A stretch of 64,000 nucleotides of DNA, from the NCBI GenBank assembly GCA_947501265.1, contig CANMVY010000007.1, positions 41,416-105,415 of the forward strand. Reading direction: 5' to 3'. The position numbers and the translations under genes are program-made. The notes beneath the pieces are model-generated. The model made no database searches. It saw nothing but the letters and a program-made list of their open reading frames with translations, and had not been told where the DNA came from. Within the stretch, counting starts at the first letter, position 1. Each line of letters begins with the position of its first letter. This document shows, piece by piece, positions 44,007-54,529 of this stretch. Origin of the DNA: Bacteroidota bacterium (lineage in GTDB: Bacteria; Bacteroidota; Bacteroidia; UBA7662; CANHCV01).

Positions 44007-44486
44007 TTTCTCAAATTCAGAATCATGAAAGGCAAAGGGAATTAAATCGGCAACCGAATTGAAAATTTGGACTATCCCGGTTTCTCCAGCAAACAGTACA
44101 GCAATGGGCTGCTTTTGTCGTTTCTCGAATTCAATCATCACCTGCAAGCAGCCACCGCAAGACGTGATGGGATGTTGCGTAACATGGAGAGGCGATCGAG
44201 CAGTAACCGCCATCCTTGAAATGAGCGAGTCGTATTCGGTTCCATACTTGAAAAAGGCCACACGCTCTGCACACAATCCCGAAGGAAAAGCCACATTTTC
44301 TTGATTGTATCCTAAAATAATTTCTCCGCTTTCCAATTCCAATGAACAGCCAACCAAATATTGAGAATAGGGAGCAAAACTGTGGTTGGTTGCTCCTTTA
44401 GCACAATTTAGCAAGTGGCTCCAATCCAATGGAAGCTGGTCTTGATTTTCGTATTCAGTAAAATGAAGGGTAATGCTTTTTTTCAT
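44004..44486 (-). CDS. cdd: cytidine deaminase
   Basis: A 160-aa zinc deaminase of pyrimidine salvage (cytidine/deoxycytidine to uridine/deoxyuridine). Zinc ligands and the catalytic Glu are in SGLCAERVAF and in SCGGCLQVM. The second motif departs from the usual PCGxCRQ: Pro is Ser and Arg is Leu, but both Cys are kept. Length is typical of the homotetrameric type with a C-terminal extension. The upstream gap to glnN is AT-rich and holds no clear promoter box. Confidence 0.93.
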   Translation of the reverse strand: MKKSITLHFTEYENQDQLPLDWSHLLNCAKGATNHSFAPYSQYLVGCSLELESGEIILGYNQENVAFPSGLCAERVAFFKYGTEYDSLISRMAVTARSPLHVTQHPITSCGGCLQVMIEFEKRQKQPIAVLFAGETGIVQIFNSVADLIPFAFHDSEFEK

Positions 44487-44679
44487 CCTTTAGTATGTGG
44501 GCTTTAAACCTAAGCAAAATTTATGGTTAAGCCTAATCAATTCGTTCTTTCCTTTTACCAAGTTATTAAGTTAAGAAAAAAAATATCTGATAAAAATTCC
44601 AAAGTATGTGTTCAATATTTCAATTTTATTCAGAATTTTGAGGTCAATATTTCACCGCAATCAAATAAAAAAAATAATA
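44487..44679. other. AT-rich intergenic leader between cdd and glnN
   Basis: 193 bp between divergent genes, markedly AT-rich, ending in a run of A just before the glnN ATG. It contains short ATATTTCA-like repeats (TTCAATATTTCAATTTTATTC, then GTCAATATTTCACCGC) but no exact TAnnTTTG. It could carry the glnN control region. Confidence 0.35.
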
Positions 44680-46869
44680 ATGGGAAATCAAAGGTTCAAA
44701 TCTCTCGACGAAGCAATGTCGCGTAAACCATTGGAAATCAAAATTCATTCGCCCAAAGCGTCGGAATTTTTTGGTATTAACGTATTTAATAAGCGCTTTA
44801 TGGCCGAATACCTGCCATCTGACGTTTATGATCGTTTGGTGAATTCCATGGAAAACGGACATCGCATTGAAATGCAAGATGCCGATGCCATCGCATCGGG
44901 AATGAAAAACTGGGCATTGGCCAACGGTGCTACCCATTATACCCACTGGTTTCAGCCATTAACCGGAACTACCGCCGAAAAACACGATTCCTTTTTCCAT
45001 ATTTCCGGCGATGGATCACCCGTAGAAAAATTCGCTGGTTCTGCCCTTATTCAACAAGAACCCGATGCCTCTTCATTTCCTTCAGGCGGATTGAGAAACA
45101 CCTTCGAAGCCCGCGGGTACACCGGTTGGGATCCATCTTCACCAGCCTTTCTTTACGAATTTCCCTCTGGAAAAACCTTGTGCATTCCTACCATCTTTGT
45201 TTCCTACACCGGAGAATCCCTCGATTTTAAATCACCTTTGTTGAAATCTTTGGATTTGATTGAAAAAGCAGGCGTAGAGGTATGTCATCTTTTTGATAAA
45301 TCTGTTTCCAAAGTGTTCCCAACCTTGGGCATTGAACAAGAATACTTTTTGGTGGATGCGGCCATGTTCCGCGCTCGTCCGGATTTGGTAATGAGTGGCC
45401 GTACCCTTTTTGGGCATACTCCAGCAAAAGGTCAGCAATTGGAAGATCACTATTTCGGTTCCATTCCTCACCGCGTGATCAGTTTCATGGTAGAAATGGA
45501 ACAGGAGTGTTGGAAATTGGGTATCCCATTGAAAACCCGTCACAACGAAGTGGCCTTGAATCAATTCGAATGTGCGCCTTTGTTCGAAGGAATCAATTTG
45601 GCCATCGATCACAACCAATTGATGATGGATGTGATGCAGAAAATTGCTGAGAAACACAATTTTGCCGTAATTCTTCACGAAAAACCATTCAAAGGGTTAA
45701 ACGGAAGTGGAAAGCACAACAACTGGTCGTTGGGAACCAACACCGGAAAAAATTTGCTTTCTCCAGGCAAAACTCCTAAAAGCAACTTACAATTCCTTAC
45801 GTTTTTCGTCAATACCATCAAGGCTTTCCACGACGGAGCCGATTTGATTCGTGCCTCCATCGCTTCAGCTTCCAACGATCACCGTTTGGGTGCAAACGAA
45901 GCACCTCCGGCCATCATGTCGGCCTTTTTGGGTTCTCAATTGGATTCGGTATTGAATGCCATTGAAAGTTCAGCCATCGATCAGGAAGAAGACGCCACCA
46001 AGAGCATCATGAAAACGGGCATCAGCCAAATTCCTGAAATGATGCTTGATAATACCGACCGAAATCGCACTTCACCCTTCGCATTTACAGGAAATAAATT
46101 TGAATTGCGTGCCGTGGGTTCATCGGCCAATTCAGCTTTTCCGATGACCATCATGAATACTTTGGTTGGTTTGCAATTGGTCGAATTCAAAAAAGAAGTA
46201 GATCATTTGATGGGCGACGGAAAAACCCGCGATCAAGCCATCCTTTCTATTTTGAAACGTTACATCGTAGAATCAAAACGCATTCGATTTGAAGGAAACG
46301 GTTACGGAGATGAGTGGGTGAAAGAAGCAGAGCGCAGGGGATTGAGTAACATCAAAACAACTCCACGAGCATTGGATGTGTTGTCGGATGAAAAATGGCT
46401 CGAAAAGTTTGAAAAAGCTGGCGTTTTCTCTAAATCTGAATTGCATGCCCGCCATGAAATCATGTTGGAGCAATACACCCGAAAAGTTCAAATTGAAGGA
46501 CGCATCATGGAGGAATTGGCCTTGAGTAACGTTATTCCTGCTGTAGTTCGCTACCAAAATGAATTGATTGAAAATGTGAAAGGTCAGAAATCGTTGGGCA
46601 TTGAAGACGATTACTTGCAACCATCCATCGATTTGATCAAACGCATTTCCAAGCACATCGCAAAAACCAAAGAAAGTGTTTCTGAAATGAATCAAGCTCG
46701 CAAAGAGGCAAACCAATTATCGGATGCCCGCGACATGGCCATCGCTTATTGCGAAAAGGTTATTCCTTCTTTCGAAACCATCCGTTACCACATCGATAAA
46801 CTTGAAATGTTAACCGACGACAGTGCTTGGCCACTACCCAAATACCGAGAGTTGTTGTTCATTCGATAA
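44680..46869 (+). CDS. glnN: glutamine synthetase type III
   Basis: A 729-aa GSIII that makes glutamine from glutamate, ammonia and ATP. The signatures are present: THWFQPLTGTTAEKHDSF, LGIEQEYFLVD, TRHNEVALNQFECAP, EKPFKGLNGSGKHNNWS and RLGANEAPPAIMS. GSIII is the main GS of many Bacteroidota. I chose the ATG at 44680 because it opens directly on the conserved N terminus (MGNQRFKSLDEA); the upstream reading is AT-rich leader. A bidirectional terminator follows. Confidence 0.97.
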   Translation: MGNQRFKSLDEAMSRKPLEIKIHSPKASEFFGINVFNKRFMAEYLPSDVYDRLVNSMENGHRIEMQDADAIASGMKNWALANGATHYTHWFQPLTGTTAEKHDSFFHISGDGSPVEKFAGSALIQQEPDASSFPSGGLRNTFEARGYTGWDPSSPAFLYEFPSGKTLCIPTIFVSYTGESLDFKSPLLKSLDLIEKAGVEVCHLFDKSVSKVFPTLGIEQEYFLVDAAMFRARPDLVMSGRTLFGHTPAKGQQLEDHYFGSIPHRVISFMVEMEQECWKLGIPLKTRHNEVALNQFECAPLFEGINLAIDHNQLMMDVMQKIAEKHNFAVILHEKPFKGLNGSGKHNNWSLGTNTGKNLLSPGKTPKSNLQFLTFFVNTIKAFHDGADLIRASIASASNDHRLGANEAPPAIMSAFLGSQLDSVLNAIESSAIDQEEDATKSIMKTGISQIPEMMLDNTDRNRTSPFAFTGNKFELRAVGSSANSAFPMTIMNTLVGLQLVEFKKEVDHLMGDGKTRDQAILSILKRYIVESKRIRFEGNGYGDEWVKEAERRGLSNIKTTPRALDVLSDEKWLEKFEKAGVFSKSELHARHEIMLEQYTRKVQIEGRIMEELALSNVIPAVVRYQNELIENVKGQKSLGIEDDYLQPSIDLIKRISKHIAKTKESVSEMNQARKEANQLSDARDMAIAYCEKVIPSFETIRYHIDKLEMLTDDSAWPLPKYRELLFIR

Positions 46870-46872
46870 AGA

Positions 46873-46904
46873 GAAAAAAAGGGAGGCTGAAGCCTCCCTT
46901 TTTT
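46873..46904. terminator. bidirectional Rho-independent terminator
   Basis: GGGAGGCT-GA-AGCCTCCC (46881-46898) is flanked by a run of A on the left and T on the right, so it works in both directions, for glnN (+) and the Asp-box gene (-). It overlaps the stop codon of the latter. Confidence 0.92.
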
Positions 46905-49689
46905 ATTTGACTTGTAGTATCGACTTCCCTGAGATTAGCTCATCTTTCGTTCGGAATTGCAAGGAATACATTCCTTTTTTCAATCCGTTCGGGAAATCAG
47001 TGGAATTCCAAAGTACGTCGTTGAGTCCACGGTTGAATGATTTTTCCACTCGAAAAACTTCTTTGTTGTTTTGCATGCCCACCACCCAAACGGAGTTGGA
47101 GGTATGGTGTGTTCCGGTAGGGTGGTTCCAAACCGTCCATTCTCCAAGAGAAAGGGAGGGCTGATCTACAGCCGTTTTTGGTTCGTTCGAAAACTCCTCC
47201 AAAAACAAGGTATCTTGAAAAGTTGCCCATGTTTTTTTGTTTAATTCCGGAGTCCATAGGGCAACTTTTTTCAAATCAACCACGTACAAACTGCGTCCAT
47301 GGGTGCCCACCAACAGTTTATCGGCTTTGGAGGAAAATGCCAAATCATGCACAGCTACATCGGGAATGGAGGAGGCGGGGACCCAATCGGTGCCTCCGTT
47401 GTGGCTCCAATACAATCCATTGTCGGTTCCCATCCATAAAGAGTTCGCCCGGTTGGGATCTTCTTTAAGGACATTGACGGGTTCCATTAATTTTTTCTCA
47501 TTTAGATTTTTCCAGGTTTTGCCTAAATCATCAGAAACAAAGAAATACGAGTTGAAATCATCGTCGCGGTAGCCATTGAGAGCAACGTAAATGCGTGAAG
47601 TAACTTCGTTCGAAAACCAAACGCGGCTTACCCATTTATGCGCTGGAAGCCCTTGGTTGTGTTTTTCCCAATGATGGCCGGCATCTTGGCTGATCCAAAC
47701 ATTTCCATCATCGGTGCCGGCCGCCAAAAGTCCAAACTTGATGGGCGATTCGTGAATGGAAGTTATGGTTCCGAAGGCAACATCGCCAGCTTTTCCACCT
47801 TGAGTGAGGTCTCCGCTGATTTTCTCCCAAGTTTTGCCTTGGTTCATGCTGCGGTGAAAAAAGTTTGATCCCAAATAAAGAATGTCGGGATTGTGTTGAC
47901 TTAACCAAATGGGGGTTTGCCAATTGAAGCGGTAGGGTTTTTCTCCCAATGCGTGCTTCGGAGTGATGTAAACGTCTTCTCCGGTATTTTTATTGATGCG
48001 GTAATAATTTCCAAATTGATATCCGGTGTAAACGATGTTAGGGTTTCTAGGATCAATGGCCACCTGCATTCCATCTCCACCCATGAGATTTTGGTACGGA
48101 TATTTACCGTTCTGATGCCATGCAACGCCGGCTTGGTAGTTGGACGATGCCCACCAAACCCCGTTGTCTTGCAAACCGCCGTACACGTTGAAAGGAGTTA
48201 CTTCGTCAACCGCTACGGCGTAAAATTGACCCACCGCGGGATTGTTGCATTTGATCCAATTCTTTCCACCATCGTAGGAAATATTCAATCCTCCATCGTT
48301 TCCATTAACGAGGTGTTGGTTGTTTTTTGGATTGATCCACAGCGCATGGTGATCTACGTGAACGTTTTCGGCGGAGAGTTCTTGGAAGGATTTTCCTCCA
48401 TTGGTGCTGCGCATCACGTGAAAACCTACCGCATAAACCTCATCGGGATTGCTGGATGAAACACGAACATTTCCGAAATAGTATCCGTAGGTGAAATACA
48501 ACGGCAATGCCTCGGAATGGGTTTTCTTCCATGTTGTTCCACCGTCGTTGCTGCGGTACAGGGCCGCGCCCTTAGCGTTGGTATTGAAGAGTCGAGCATT
48601 GGCATTATCGGTGTAATCGGCAATTTTTTCGGGAGTGAGTTTGCCCGATTTAACCTCGTTTTTCAATTGCGTTGCCGAGTATTTTTTGGGGAATCCAACT
48701 TGCTTCAAGTACGAATTCAAGACTGAATCGGGTGTTTTTTGAAATTCTTCTACGGTAAGTTTTCGCATCCATGCTTCGGTTAGTTGGTTGTTTTTCTTGG
48801 AACCGTTATCAGGTTTTGCCGATTGGTCGTCGACCAAAGCGTACATGATTTTCTCGTTGAATGCGGCCAATCCAATTCGTCCAACATGCGAGCCTTTCGG
48901 GAAGCCGCTTTCCAAACTTGAAAGTTCCTTCCACGATTTTCCACCGTCGTCGCTTCTGAAAATTCCGCTTCCGGTTCCGCCCTCCTCAAAATTCCACGCT
49001 TTGCGATCTCGCTGCCAAAGGGCGGCCATCAAGGAATTTTTCGTTCCTGGTATTCTGCATAGGTCGATGGCGCCGGTAGAATCGTTAGCAAACAAGGTTT
49101 TCTTCCAAGTGGTACCCCCATCTTCGGTTAGGAAAACACCCCTTTCCGCATTTTGGGTATAGAGGTGTCCAATAACAGCAACCCAAACTCGGTTGGCATT
49201 CTCTTCATCCAAAATAACTCGGGCAATGTGATGCGATTCTGACAAGTTAACGTATTCCCATTTCTTTCCAAAATCGGTTGATTTGAATAGGCCGTAGCCG
49301 GCATAGCTGCTTCTAGAGGAGTTGGCCTCACCGGTTCCCAACCAAATCGTTTTACTTTTCCAGTTGACGGCAAAATCGCCGATGGTGAGGGTTGGTAATT
49401 CATCGGAAATGGGGGAAAAGGTCGTTCCATTGTTGTTGGAATACCACAAACCTCCCGAAGCATAAGCCACAATCATTTCAGAAGGATTATCCGGATTCAC
49501 ATCCAAATCGTTGATTCGTCCGCTCATGACGGTGGGGCCGATATTGGGAATGTGAATTCCTTTCAAAATGGAATTTCTTTTGGAGTATACCTTTTCCTGA
49601 GCGAAAAGTAGGCGTTCCGTATCGGTAGAAGTTTGGGCTTGAAGGGTCATGGAGAAGGCCATGGCTAAGCAAAAAACAATATGTTTCAT
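46903..49689 (-). CDS. secreted multi-Asp-box (sortilin/Vps10-like) propeller protein
   Basis: A 928-aa exported protein with signal peptide (MKHIVFCLAMAFSMTLQAQ). At least ten Asp-box-like motifs span the chain (STDFGKKW, TEDGGTTW, SDDGGKSW, SNDGGTTW, SYDGGKNW, SQDAGHHW, SDDLGKTW, SHNGGTDW and others), consistent with a large ten-bladed Vps10-like propeller or two propellers. A C-terminal module of about 120 residues ends in KSILQVK; a T9SS tail is possible but weak. Enzymatic activity is not shown. The ATG at 49689 overlaps the transporter stop as ATGA. Confidence 0.85.
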   Translation of the reverse strand: MKHIVFCLAMAFSMTLQAQTSTDTERLLFAQEKVYSKRNSILKGIHIPNIGPTVMSGRINDLDVNPDNPSEMIVAYASGGLWYSNNNGTTFSPISDELPTLTIGDFAVNWKSKTIWLGTGEANSSRSSYAGYGLFKSTDFGKKWEYVNLSESHHIARVILDEENANRVWVAVIGHLYTQNAERGVFLTEDGGTTWKKTLFANDSTGAIDLCRIPGTKNSLMAALWQRDRKAWNFEEGGTGSGIFRSDDGGKSWKELSSLESGFPKGSHVGRIGLAAFNEKIMYALVDDQSAKPDNGSKKNNQLTEAWMRKLTVEEFQKTPDSVLNSYLKQVGFPKKYSATQLKNEVKSGKLTPEKIADYTDNANARLFNTNAKGAALYRSNDGGTTWKKTHSEALPLYFTYGYYFGNVRVSSSNPDEVYAVGFHVMRSTNGGKSFQELSAENVHVDHHALWINPKNNQHLVNGNDGGLNISYDGGKNWIKCNNPAVGQFYAVAVDEVTPFNVYGGLQDNGVWWASSNYQAGVAWHQNGKYPYQNLMGGDGMQVAIDPRNPNIVYTGYQFGNYYRINKNTGEDVYITPKHALGEKPYRFNWQTPIWLSQHNPDILYLGSNFFHRSMNQGKTWEKISGDLTQGGKAGDVAFGTITSIHESPIKFGLLAAGTDDGNVWISQDAGHHWEKHNQGLPAHKWVSRVWFSNEVTSRIYVALNGYRDDDFNSYFFVSDDLGKTWKNLNEKKLMEPVNVLKEDPNRANSLWMGTDNGLYWSHNGGTDWVPASSIPDVAVHDLAFSSKADKLLVGTHGRSLYVVDLKKVALWTPELNKKTWATFQDTLFLEEFSNEPKTAVDQPSLSLGEWTVWNHPTGTHHTSNSVWVVGMQNNKEVFRVEKSFNRGLNDVLWNSTDFPNGLKKGMYSLQFRTKDELISGKSILQVK

Positions 49690-51110
49690 AACCAAAATTG
49701 AAATAGTGAAATGAGGATGATACCAGCGAGGTCCAAACATAAACCAATCCAGATCATTTTTTTAATGGGAATTTTTCCTGTGCCGAAAGCGATGGTGTTG
49801 GCGGCTGTGGCTACGGGCAAAGCAAATCCAAGGGAAGCCGCCAAGGTGGCGGGCAGTAACAAGGAAGTGGCTGAAAGCCCCAACTGAATTTGAAGCGCCA
49901 CTAAAATCGGGGCAACCAATTGAATGCTGGCCACATTCGAAGCGAATTCGCTAATCAGCGTAACCATGGCCACAACGCCAATGACCATAATGGGCAGCGG
50001 CCAATCCGACAAAAAAGCCAGGGAACTGGCCATGGATTTCGAAAGGCCGCTGGTTTCAAATCCCATCGCCAATGCAAATCCACCGCCAAAAATGAGCAAA
50101 ACATCCAAGGGGATTTTTTTCATCTCCTCCCAACTCAAGAGCTTTCTGTTTTCCCTAGAGGGGATGATCATCAATAAAAAAATGGCTAAAAGTGCCGGTG
50201 CACTATCGTCAACCTTCACCCCTTTGGGGAAAAGTTTTGACCATCCGAACCATTCCGAAGTACCGATTTGAATGGGGTTTCGGGTAAACCAAGCAATGGC
50301 GGTAAACAAGAAAACACCCCCAACCCATTTTTCTTCCACACTCATTTTTCCCATTGCCTGTAAATCTTCCTTGAAATGCGAACGATTCACCGGAAAGGTT
50401 TCTTTTTCGCTGAAGAAGAAGAATTTAAGTAGAAAAAAACAAATCAATAGTAAAGTAAACGACAAGGGAAAACCAATCATCGACCATTCAAAGAAGTCGG
50501 GTTGGTTTGCTTGAGGATAACTCTCGCTCATGACCTTGAAAAAGATGAGATTCGGCGGCGTTCCTACCGGCGTTGCCATTCCGCCAATGCTGGCCGAATA
50601 GGCCAATCCCAACAACAAAGCCGCTGAAAATTTTGGCGGCTCACCCAACGTTTTGATGATTCCCATCACCACCGCCAACATCATTAAACAGGTTGCTGTG
50701 TTGCTCATCCAATTGGAAAGCATGTAGGTAATCAGCATAATCCCTCCCAAAATCCAGGAAGGGGTAGTAGGTATGTTAGAAAGTAAAAAAGAAGAAAGCC
50801 GTCGATGCAAATGCCAACGTTCAATCGCGAAGCTCAGCCCAAATCCACCCATGAAAAGAAACAAAATAGGATCCATGTAGGCTGCGGCAACCTTATCGGA
50901 AGGTGAAATGCCCAAAATGGGCAGGAGTAACATGGGTAATAAGGAGGTAAATCCCAAATGAACCACCTCTGTCATCCACCAAACGGCCATCCAAACGGCG
51001 ATTCCAGCCATTCGAGCACCCATTTCGTCGGGCCAGCCTTGAAGATAAACCAATCCGCCCAGAAGCGGTCCCAATAAAAAAGTCAGTCGAGGTCGGATTG
51101 AGGTGAGCAC
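49686..51110 (-). CDS. SLC13/DASS family sodium:anion symporter
   Basis: A 474-aa inner-membrane transporter with 11-13 hydrophobic segments, expected to carry dicarboxylates, sulfate or similar anions with sodium. The two SNT-type motifs are NWMSNTATCLMML and EFASNVASIQLVAP. The GTG at 51110 is favoured by a TAACTTTG box 3 nt upstream; a TTG two codons earlier would lie inside that box. The next gene on the strand is the Asp-box protein, coupled by ATGA. Confidence 0.9.
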   Translation of the reverse strand: MLTSIRPRLTFLLGPLLGGLVYLQGWPDEMGARMAGIAVWMAVWWMTEVVHLGFTSLLPMLLLPILGISPSDKVAAAYMDPILFLFMGGFGLSFAIERWHLHRRLSSFLLSNIPTTPSWILGGIMLITYMLSNWMSNTATCLMMLAVVMGIIKTLGEPPKFSAALLLGLAYSASIGGMATPVGTPPNLIFFKVMSESYPQANQPDFFEWSMIGFPLSFTLLLICFFLLKFFFFSEKETFPVNRSHFKEDLQAMGKMSVEEKWVGGVFLFTAIAWFTRNPIQIGTSEWFGWSKLFPKGVKVDDSAPALLAIFLLMIIPSRENRKLLSWEEMKKIPLDVLLIFGGGFALAMGFETSGLSKSMASSLAFLSDWPLPIMVIGVVAMVTLISEFASNVASIQLVAPILVALQIQLGLSATSLLLPATLAASLGFALPVATAANTIAFGTGKIPIKKMIWIGLCLDLAGIILISLFQFWL

Positions 51111-51113
51111 GTT

Positions 51114-51121
51114 CAAAGTTA
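51114..51121 (-). promoter_or_regulatory. -7 box TAACTTTG overlapping the mnmA stop, 3 nt before GTG
   Basis: Exact TAnnTTTG on the minus strand, whose first bases are the mnmA TAA codon, then aac and GTG at 51110. Confidence 0.5.
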
Positions 51122-52279
51122 GCCTGAAATGACCCCACTTCCAATCACCTCATCATCGCTGTAAAAAGCGATAAATTGACCGGGAGTAATGCCTTTTTGA
51201 AATTGTTCGAACTCGAAGAACATCCCTTCAGCATGTTGGTGCGCCATGGCTTTCTGCAAGGGTTGACGGTAACGAATGCGCACCATAAACTCTTTTTGTT
51301 CCACTGTTTGCATTTTCCAATCGGGACGAATCCAGTGCATTTCTGACTCCGAAACAAAAAGCGATTTTCGATTCAATCCGCGGTGATTTTCGCCCATTCC
51401 TACATAAATGGTGTTGGTTTCGGTGTTGGTGGCGATCACGAACAACGGCTCTGGTTTTCCTCCAATGTTGAGGCCTTTGCGTTGTCCTACCGTAAAAAAG
51501 TGAGCTCCATGGTGATGCCCAATGATTTTTCCGTCGGAAGGAAGGTAATGGAACGGACGCGATTCCTCCTCATATTGGGTTCTTGGAGAATCGTAGCCCA
51601 TCCAATCGGAAGCGATTTCAATGACTTCGCCGCGTTTTACCGTGAGTTGTTGCTGTAGAAATTCGGGAAGACTAATTTTCCCAACGAAGCAAAGCCCCTG
51701 GGAATCTTTTTTCTTGGCCGTTGGCAATCCAATTTCATCGGCAATGGCCCGAACTTCGGACTTCTGCAAATGGCCAATGGGGAAAAGCGCTTTGGAAAGC
51801 TGTTCTTGAGAAATCTGGCACAAAAAATAACTTTGGTCTTTGTTCCGATCGGCACCCGCCAGTAAACGATGCTGTTGCGATGCATCATCCCAGCCTTTTT
51901 GGCAATAGTGACCGGTGGCAACAGCTTCCGCTCCCAAACTTATGGCCGCTTTAAGAAACAAGTCAAATTTAATTTCCCGATTGCACAACACATCAGGATT
52001 GGGAGTTCTGCCCGAAGCGTATTCGGAAAACATGTAATCTACGATGCGTGATTTGTAGGCATCGCTTAAATCGATGGTTTGAAAAGGAATTCCCAGATGT
52101 TCGGCAACGGCCATCGCATCATTGGCATCTTCCACCCACGGACATTCGTTGTTCAAGGTGAATCGGTCGTCGCTCCAATTGCGCATGTACATGCCAATTA
52201 CCTCGTGTCCGGCTTCCATCAACAAATGAGCCGCTACCGAGGAATCTACCCCGCCCGAAAGTCCAACTACAACGCGCAT
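51119..52279 (-). CDS. mnmA: tRNA-specific 2-thiouridylase
   Basis: A 386-aa enzyme that makes 2-thiouridine at tRNA wobble position 34. The N-type ATP-pyrophosphatase loop is [15 protein letters not shown]. The two catalytic cysteines are Cys99 ([12 protein letters not shown]) and Cys197 (SQGLCFVGK), and the tRNA-binding and barrel domains follow. The ATG at 52279 lies 4 nt after a TATTTTTG box; upstream starts would run over that promoter. Confidence 0.97.
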   Translation of the reverse strand: MRVVVGLSGGVDSSVAAHLLMEAGHEVIGMYMRNWSDDRFTLNNECPWVEDANDAMAVAEHLGIPFQTIDLSDAYKSRIVDYMFSEYASGRTPNPDVLCNREIKFDLFLKAAISLGAEAVATGHYCQKGWDDASQQHRLLAGADRNKDQSYFLCQISQEQLSKALFPIGHLQKSEVRAIADEIGLPTAKKKDSQGLCFVGKISLPEFLQQQLTVKRGEVIEIASDWMGYDSPRTQYEEESRPFHYLPSDGKIIGHHHGAHFFTVGQRKGLNIGGKPEPLFVIATNTETNTIYVGMGENHRGLNRKSLFVSESEMHWIRPDWKMQTVEQKEFMVRIRYRQPLQKAMAHQHAEGMFFEFEQFQKGITPGQFIAFYSDDEVIGSGVISG

Positions 52280-52283
52280 GCAG

Positions 52284-52291
52284 CAAAAATA
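52284..52291 (-). promoter_or_regulatory. -7 box TATTTTTG, 4 nt before mnmA ATG
   Basis: Exact TAnnTTTG on the minus strand, then ctgc and the ATG at 52279. Confidence 0.55.
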
Positions 52292-52325
52292 CGGAGGAGT
52301 TTTCACCCCTCCTTGATTTATTCCA

Positions 52326-54419
52326 TTAAAACGTTAATCGCGTTCCTACATAAACGTTGCGAGGGTCGGCAGGCAAAATGCCCGGTCCTGGCAATCCGCC
52401 AGCTCTTCGGGTAAAATATTTTTCATCGAAAAGGTTGGTGATTCCAGCAAAAATTTTCCCGCTTCCCCAATCGTAAGCGTAGGAAAAGTCGGCCACGCGG
52501 TAGGCCGGAATATTTCCTTGAAGGCCATCCGTTTGGAAAAAGGTATTGGCTGCATTGGAAAAAACCTGATCCACAAATTGGTGTTGGAGTAAAACGGAAT
52601 GCGCACCCATTTTTGCCTCCATCGATGAACGAATCATCCATTTGGGAGCGTATTCTACCCGTTTTCCAGCAAAGGGCCCCGAAGTGTAGATGGAGAAATT
52701 GTAAGCTCCGGTTTGGGAAAGACTGAGTCCGAATTTTGGTTGCGCCACCGCAACCCATTCTGCATAAACCTCCATTCCTTGGTGGCGACTACTTCCTCCA
52801 TTCGTTCGGAAAGGAACCTGTTGACCTTGAACATCGAGTGTATTGGTGGTGATGCGATTTTGGTAGTTGAGGTGATAAGCAAGAATCTCAAAAAGAAATC
52901 GATCCCGAATTTTACCGCGCCACCCAGCTTCCCATTGGTCTCCTCGTCCGTTTTTTAGGTTTGAATCAACAACGGTTTTCGAATCGGTGGCGAACTGATC
53001 GGAGAATAAAACGGGTCGATAACTGCGGAAATAATTGATGAAAGCCGAGGTGTTTGTCCATTTTTTTTCGATGGCGAATCCGGGTAGGAGGGTGGAAGGA
53101 ATGGCTTGTTGGAAGTTGATGTTTTGGGTTGAAGATGCTCTCCCGCTTCCGTTTGCCCATATTCCTTCCCAACGAATAGCGGGAGCCAAGGTGATGGATT
53201 TGATCGAAATTTCGGACATGACATATGCTGCAGTATTGGAAGAGTGAAAACTTAAATCCCTACTTAATCCGTTTTTATCCAAAGAAAAAGATTTGGAATT
53301 TTCCGACGATGGATTCATGGAGGTTTGTCGTTGCAAATTCGTATTCCCCCATCGGGCGCCATAACGGAGAAGCACCTGATTCATTAGGGTTTTTCCCCGA
53401 AATTCGTGGGCCAAATTCCGATAGATATCTTGGTCCACGTTGCGATTGGTCCATTGGTCGGAAACGAAAATCCCCGCCATGTTGATGGGCGAAGTTTGAA
53501 ACGCTGTCGAAAGGCGGGTCCCCAACGTGGCGAATGAATTCCACTGCAATTCGGTGTTTTTTGATCGATATTGGAGCTCCAGTTGGGGCATGTGCCAACC
53601 GATGTTGAGGTAATTGGCAGCACGGAAACTTTTTTGAGCATTGATTTGATAAAGCGAGTCGTTCAATCCGCCAGGTTGCTGTTGGTCGTTGCTGGAGAAG
53701 GTGTGGTACAGATGAAGTTTCAAACGAGCGCCTAAAGGAATCTTGAATTCGGAATACATGGTCTTTGAGTTCACCGATGAATTTTGTCGCCAGCCGTTGT
53801 TTTGTTTTTGATGGTAGGAGGTGAAAAAGGTTGATTTTCCCATTTTAACGCCGTAATTGAGGTAGGTTGAAATCAACCCGTAGCCGCCGATGGTCGTTAT
53901 ACTTTCTCCATTTTTCCCTCGCAGCGATTCAAATCCTTTCATGGTGAAGTTCACCGTTCCGCCGATTTGCGGACCAAAGGCCAGTGAACTTCCCCCGCGA
54001 ATGATTTGTATTTTTTCAACGGCTTCCATGGGCGGGGTGTAATACGCTTCGGGGTATCCAACGGGGTCGGCGGCAATGTCCATCCCGTTTTGGCGGACGT
54101 TGAAATCCCAGCTGCGGTTCGGGCTTAGTCCACGCGAAGAGATGTTGATTTGCTGTCCGCTTCCTTCGTTCTCCCAAATCATAATTCCAGGTGTTTTCGA
54201 CAAGAGTTGCCGCATGTTGGCGGTGGCTGGATTGATGGGAGTTTCATTCGGACGAGTCGTTTTTACAACGATTCCACGCTGTGGAAGCAACGACGGCAGG
54301 GAGTCGAAAAAGTTTTTTTCCGAAACGCGGTATTGGGTTTCGATGGAGGTAGGAGGCAGCGTGAATTCTCGTCGTGGAGAATCGGTTAGGGCAAATATCA
54401 AAAGAGATGGAAGAATCAT
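52326..54419 (-). CDS. TonB-dependent outer-membrane receptor, FecA-like
   Basis: A 697-aa receptor for active uptake across the outer membrane. It has a plug domain (about 45-170: [20 protein letters not shown], then [20 protein letters not shown]), a 22-strand barrel and a terminal aromatic residue (GTRLTF). The plug pattern and [10 protein letters not shown] are FecA-like, suggesting iron or other chelate. The putative signal peptide is short and lacks early positive charge ([12 protein letters not shown]), but an in-frame TGA lies just before the ATG, so no longer N terminus is possible. It stands alone, without TonB or ABC partners. Confidence 0.92.
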   Translation of the reverse strand: MILPSLLIFALTDSPRREFTLPPTSIETQYRVSEKNFFDSLPSLLPQRGIVVKTTRPNETPINPATANMRQLLSKTPGIMIWENEGSGQQINISSRGLSPNRSWDFNVRQNGMDIAADPVGYPEAYYTPPMEAVEKIQIIRGGSSLAFGPQIGGTVNFTMKGFESLRGKNGESITTIGGYGLISTYLNYGVKMGKSTFFTSYHQKQNNGWRQNSSVNSKTMYSEFKIPLGARLKLHLYHTFSSNDQQQPGGLNDSLYQINAQKSFRAANYLNIGWHMPQLELQYRSKNTELQWNSFATLGTRLSTAFQTSPINMAGIFVSDQWTNRNVDQDIYRNLAHEFRGKTLMNQVLLRYGARWGNTNLQRQTSMNPSSENSKSFSLDKNGLSRDLSFHSSNTAAYVMSEISIKSITLAPAIRWEGIWANGSGRASSTQNINFQQAIPSTLLPGFAIEKKWTNTSAFINYFRSYRPVLFSDQFATDSKTVVDSNLKNGRGDQWEAGWRGKIRDRFLFEILAYHLNYQNRITTNTLDVQGQQVPFRTNGGSSRHQGMEVYAEWVAVAQPKFGLSLSQTGAYNFSIYTSGPFAGKRVEYAPKWMIRSSMEAKMGAHSVLLQHQFVDQVFSNAANTFFQTDGLQGNIPAYRVADFSYAYDWGSGKIFAGITNLFDEKYFTRRAGGLPGPGILPADPRNVYVGTRLTF

Positions 54420-54423
54420 TGCT

Positions 54424-54431
54424 CAAAATTA
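54424..54431 (-). promoter_or_regulatory. -7 box TAATTTTG, 4 nt before TonB-receptor ATG
   Basis: Exact TAnnTTTG on the minus strand, then agca and ATG at 54419. A second exact match, TAACTTTG, lies at 54438-54445, so two start sites are possible. Confidence 0.5.
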
Positions 54432-54517
54432 TCCTTGCAAAGTTAACGCTATTTAGAATTAATAAAAATAAGGTGGAAAATTTGTGACAGAAAAAACAAG
54501 CGGGAAAAAAAGGATTG

Positions 54518-54525
54518 TATTTTTG
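54518..54525 (+). promoter_or_regulatory. -7 box TATTTTTG, 4 nt before GTG of the flippase gene
   Basis: Exact TAnnTTTG, then aaag and GTG at 54530. It supports the GTG as the start of the first gene of the glycan locus. Confidence 0.5.
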
Positions 54526-54529
54526 AAAG

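Noticed and set aside
52293..52312. Terminator after the TonB-receptor gene
   Set aside because: The GGAGG/CCTCC stem is short and its loop is long; the T-run also serves as the mnmA -7 box. Too weak to call.
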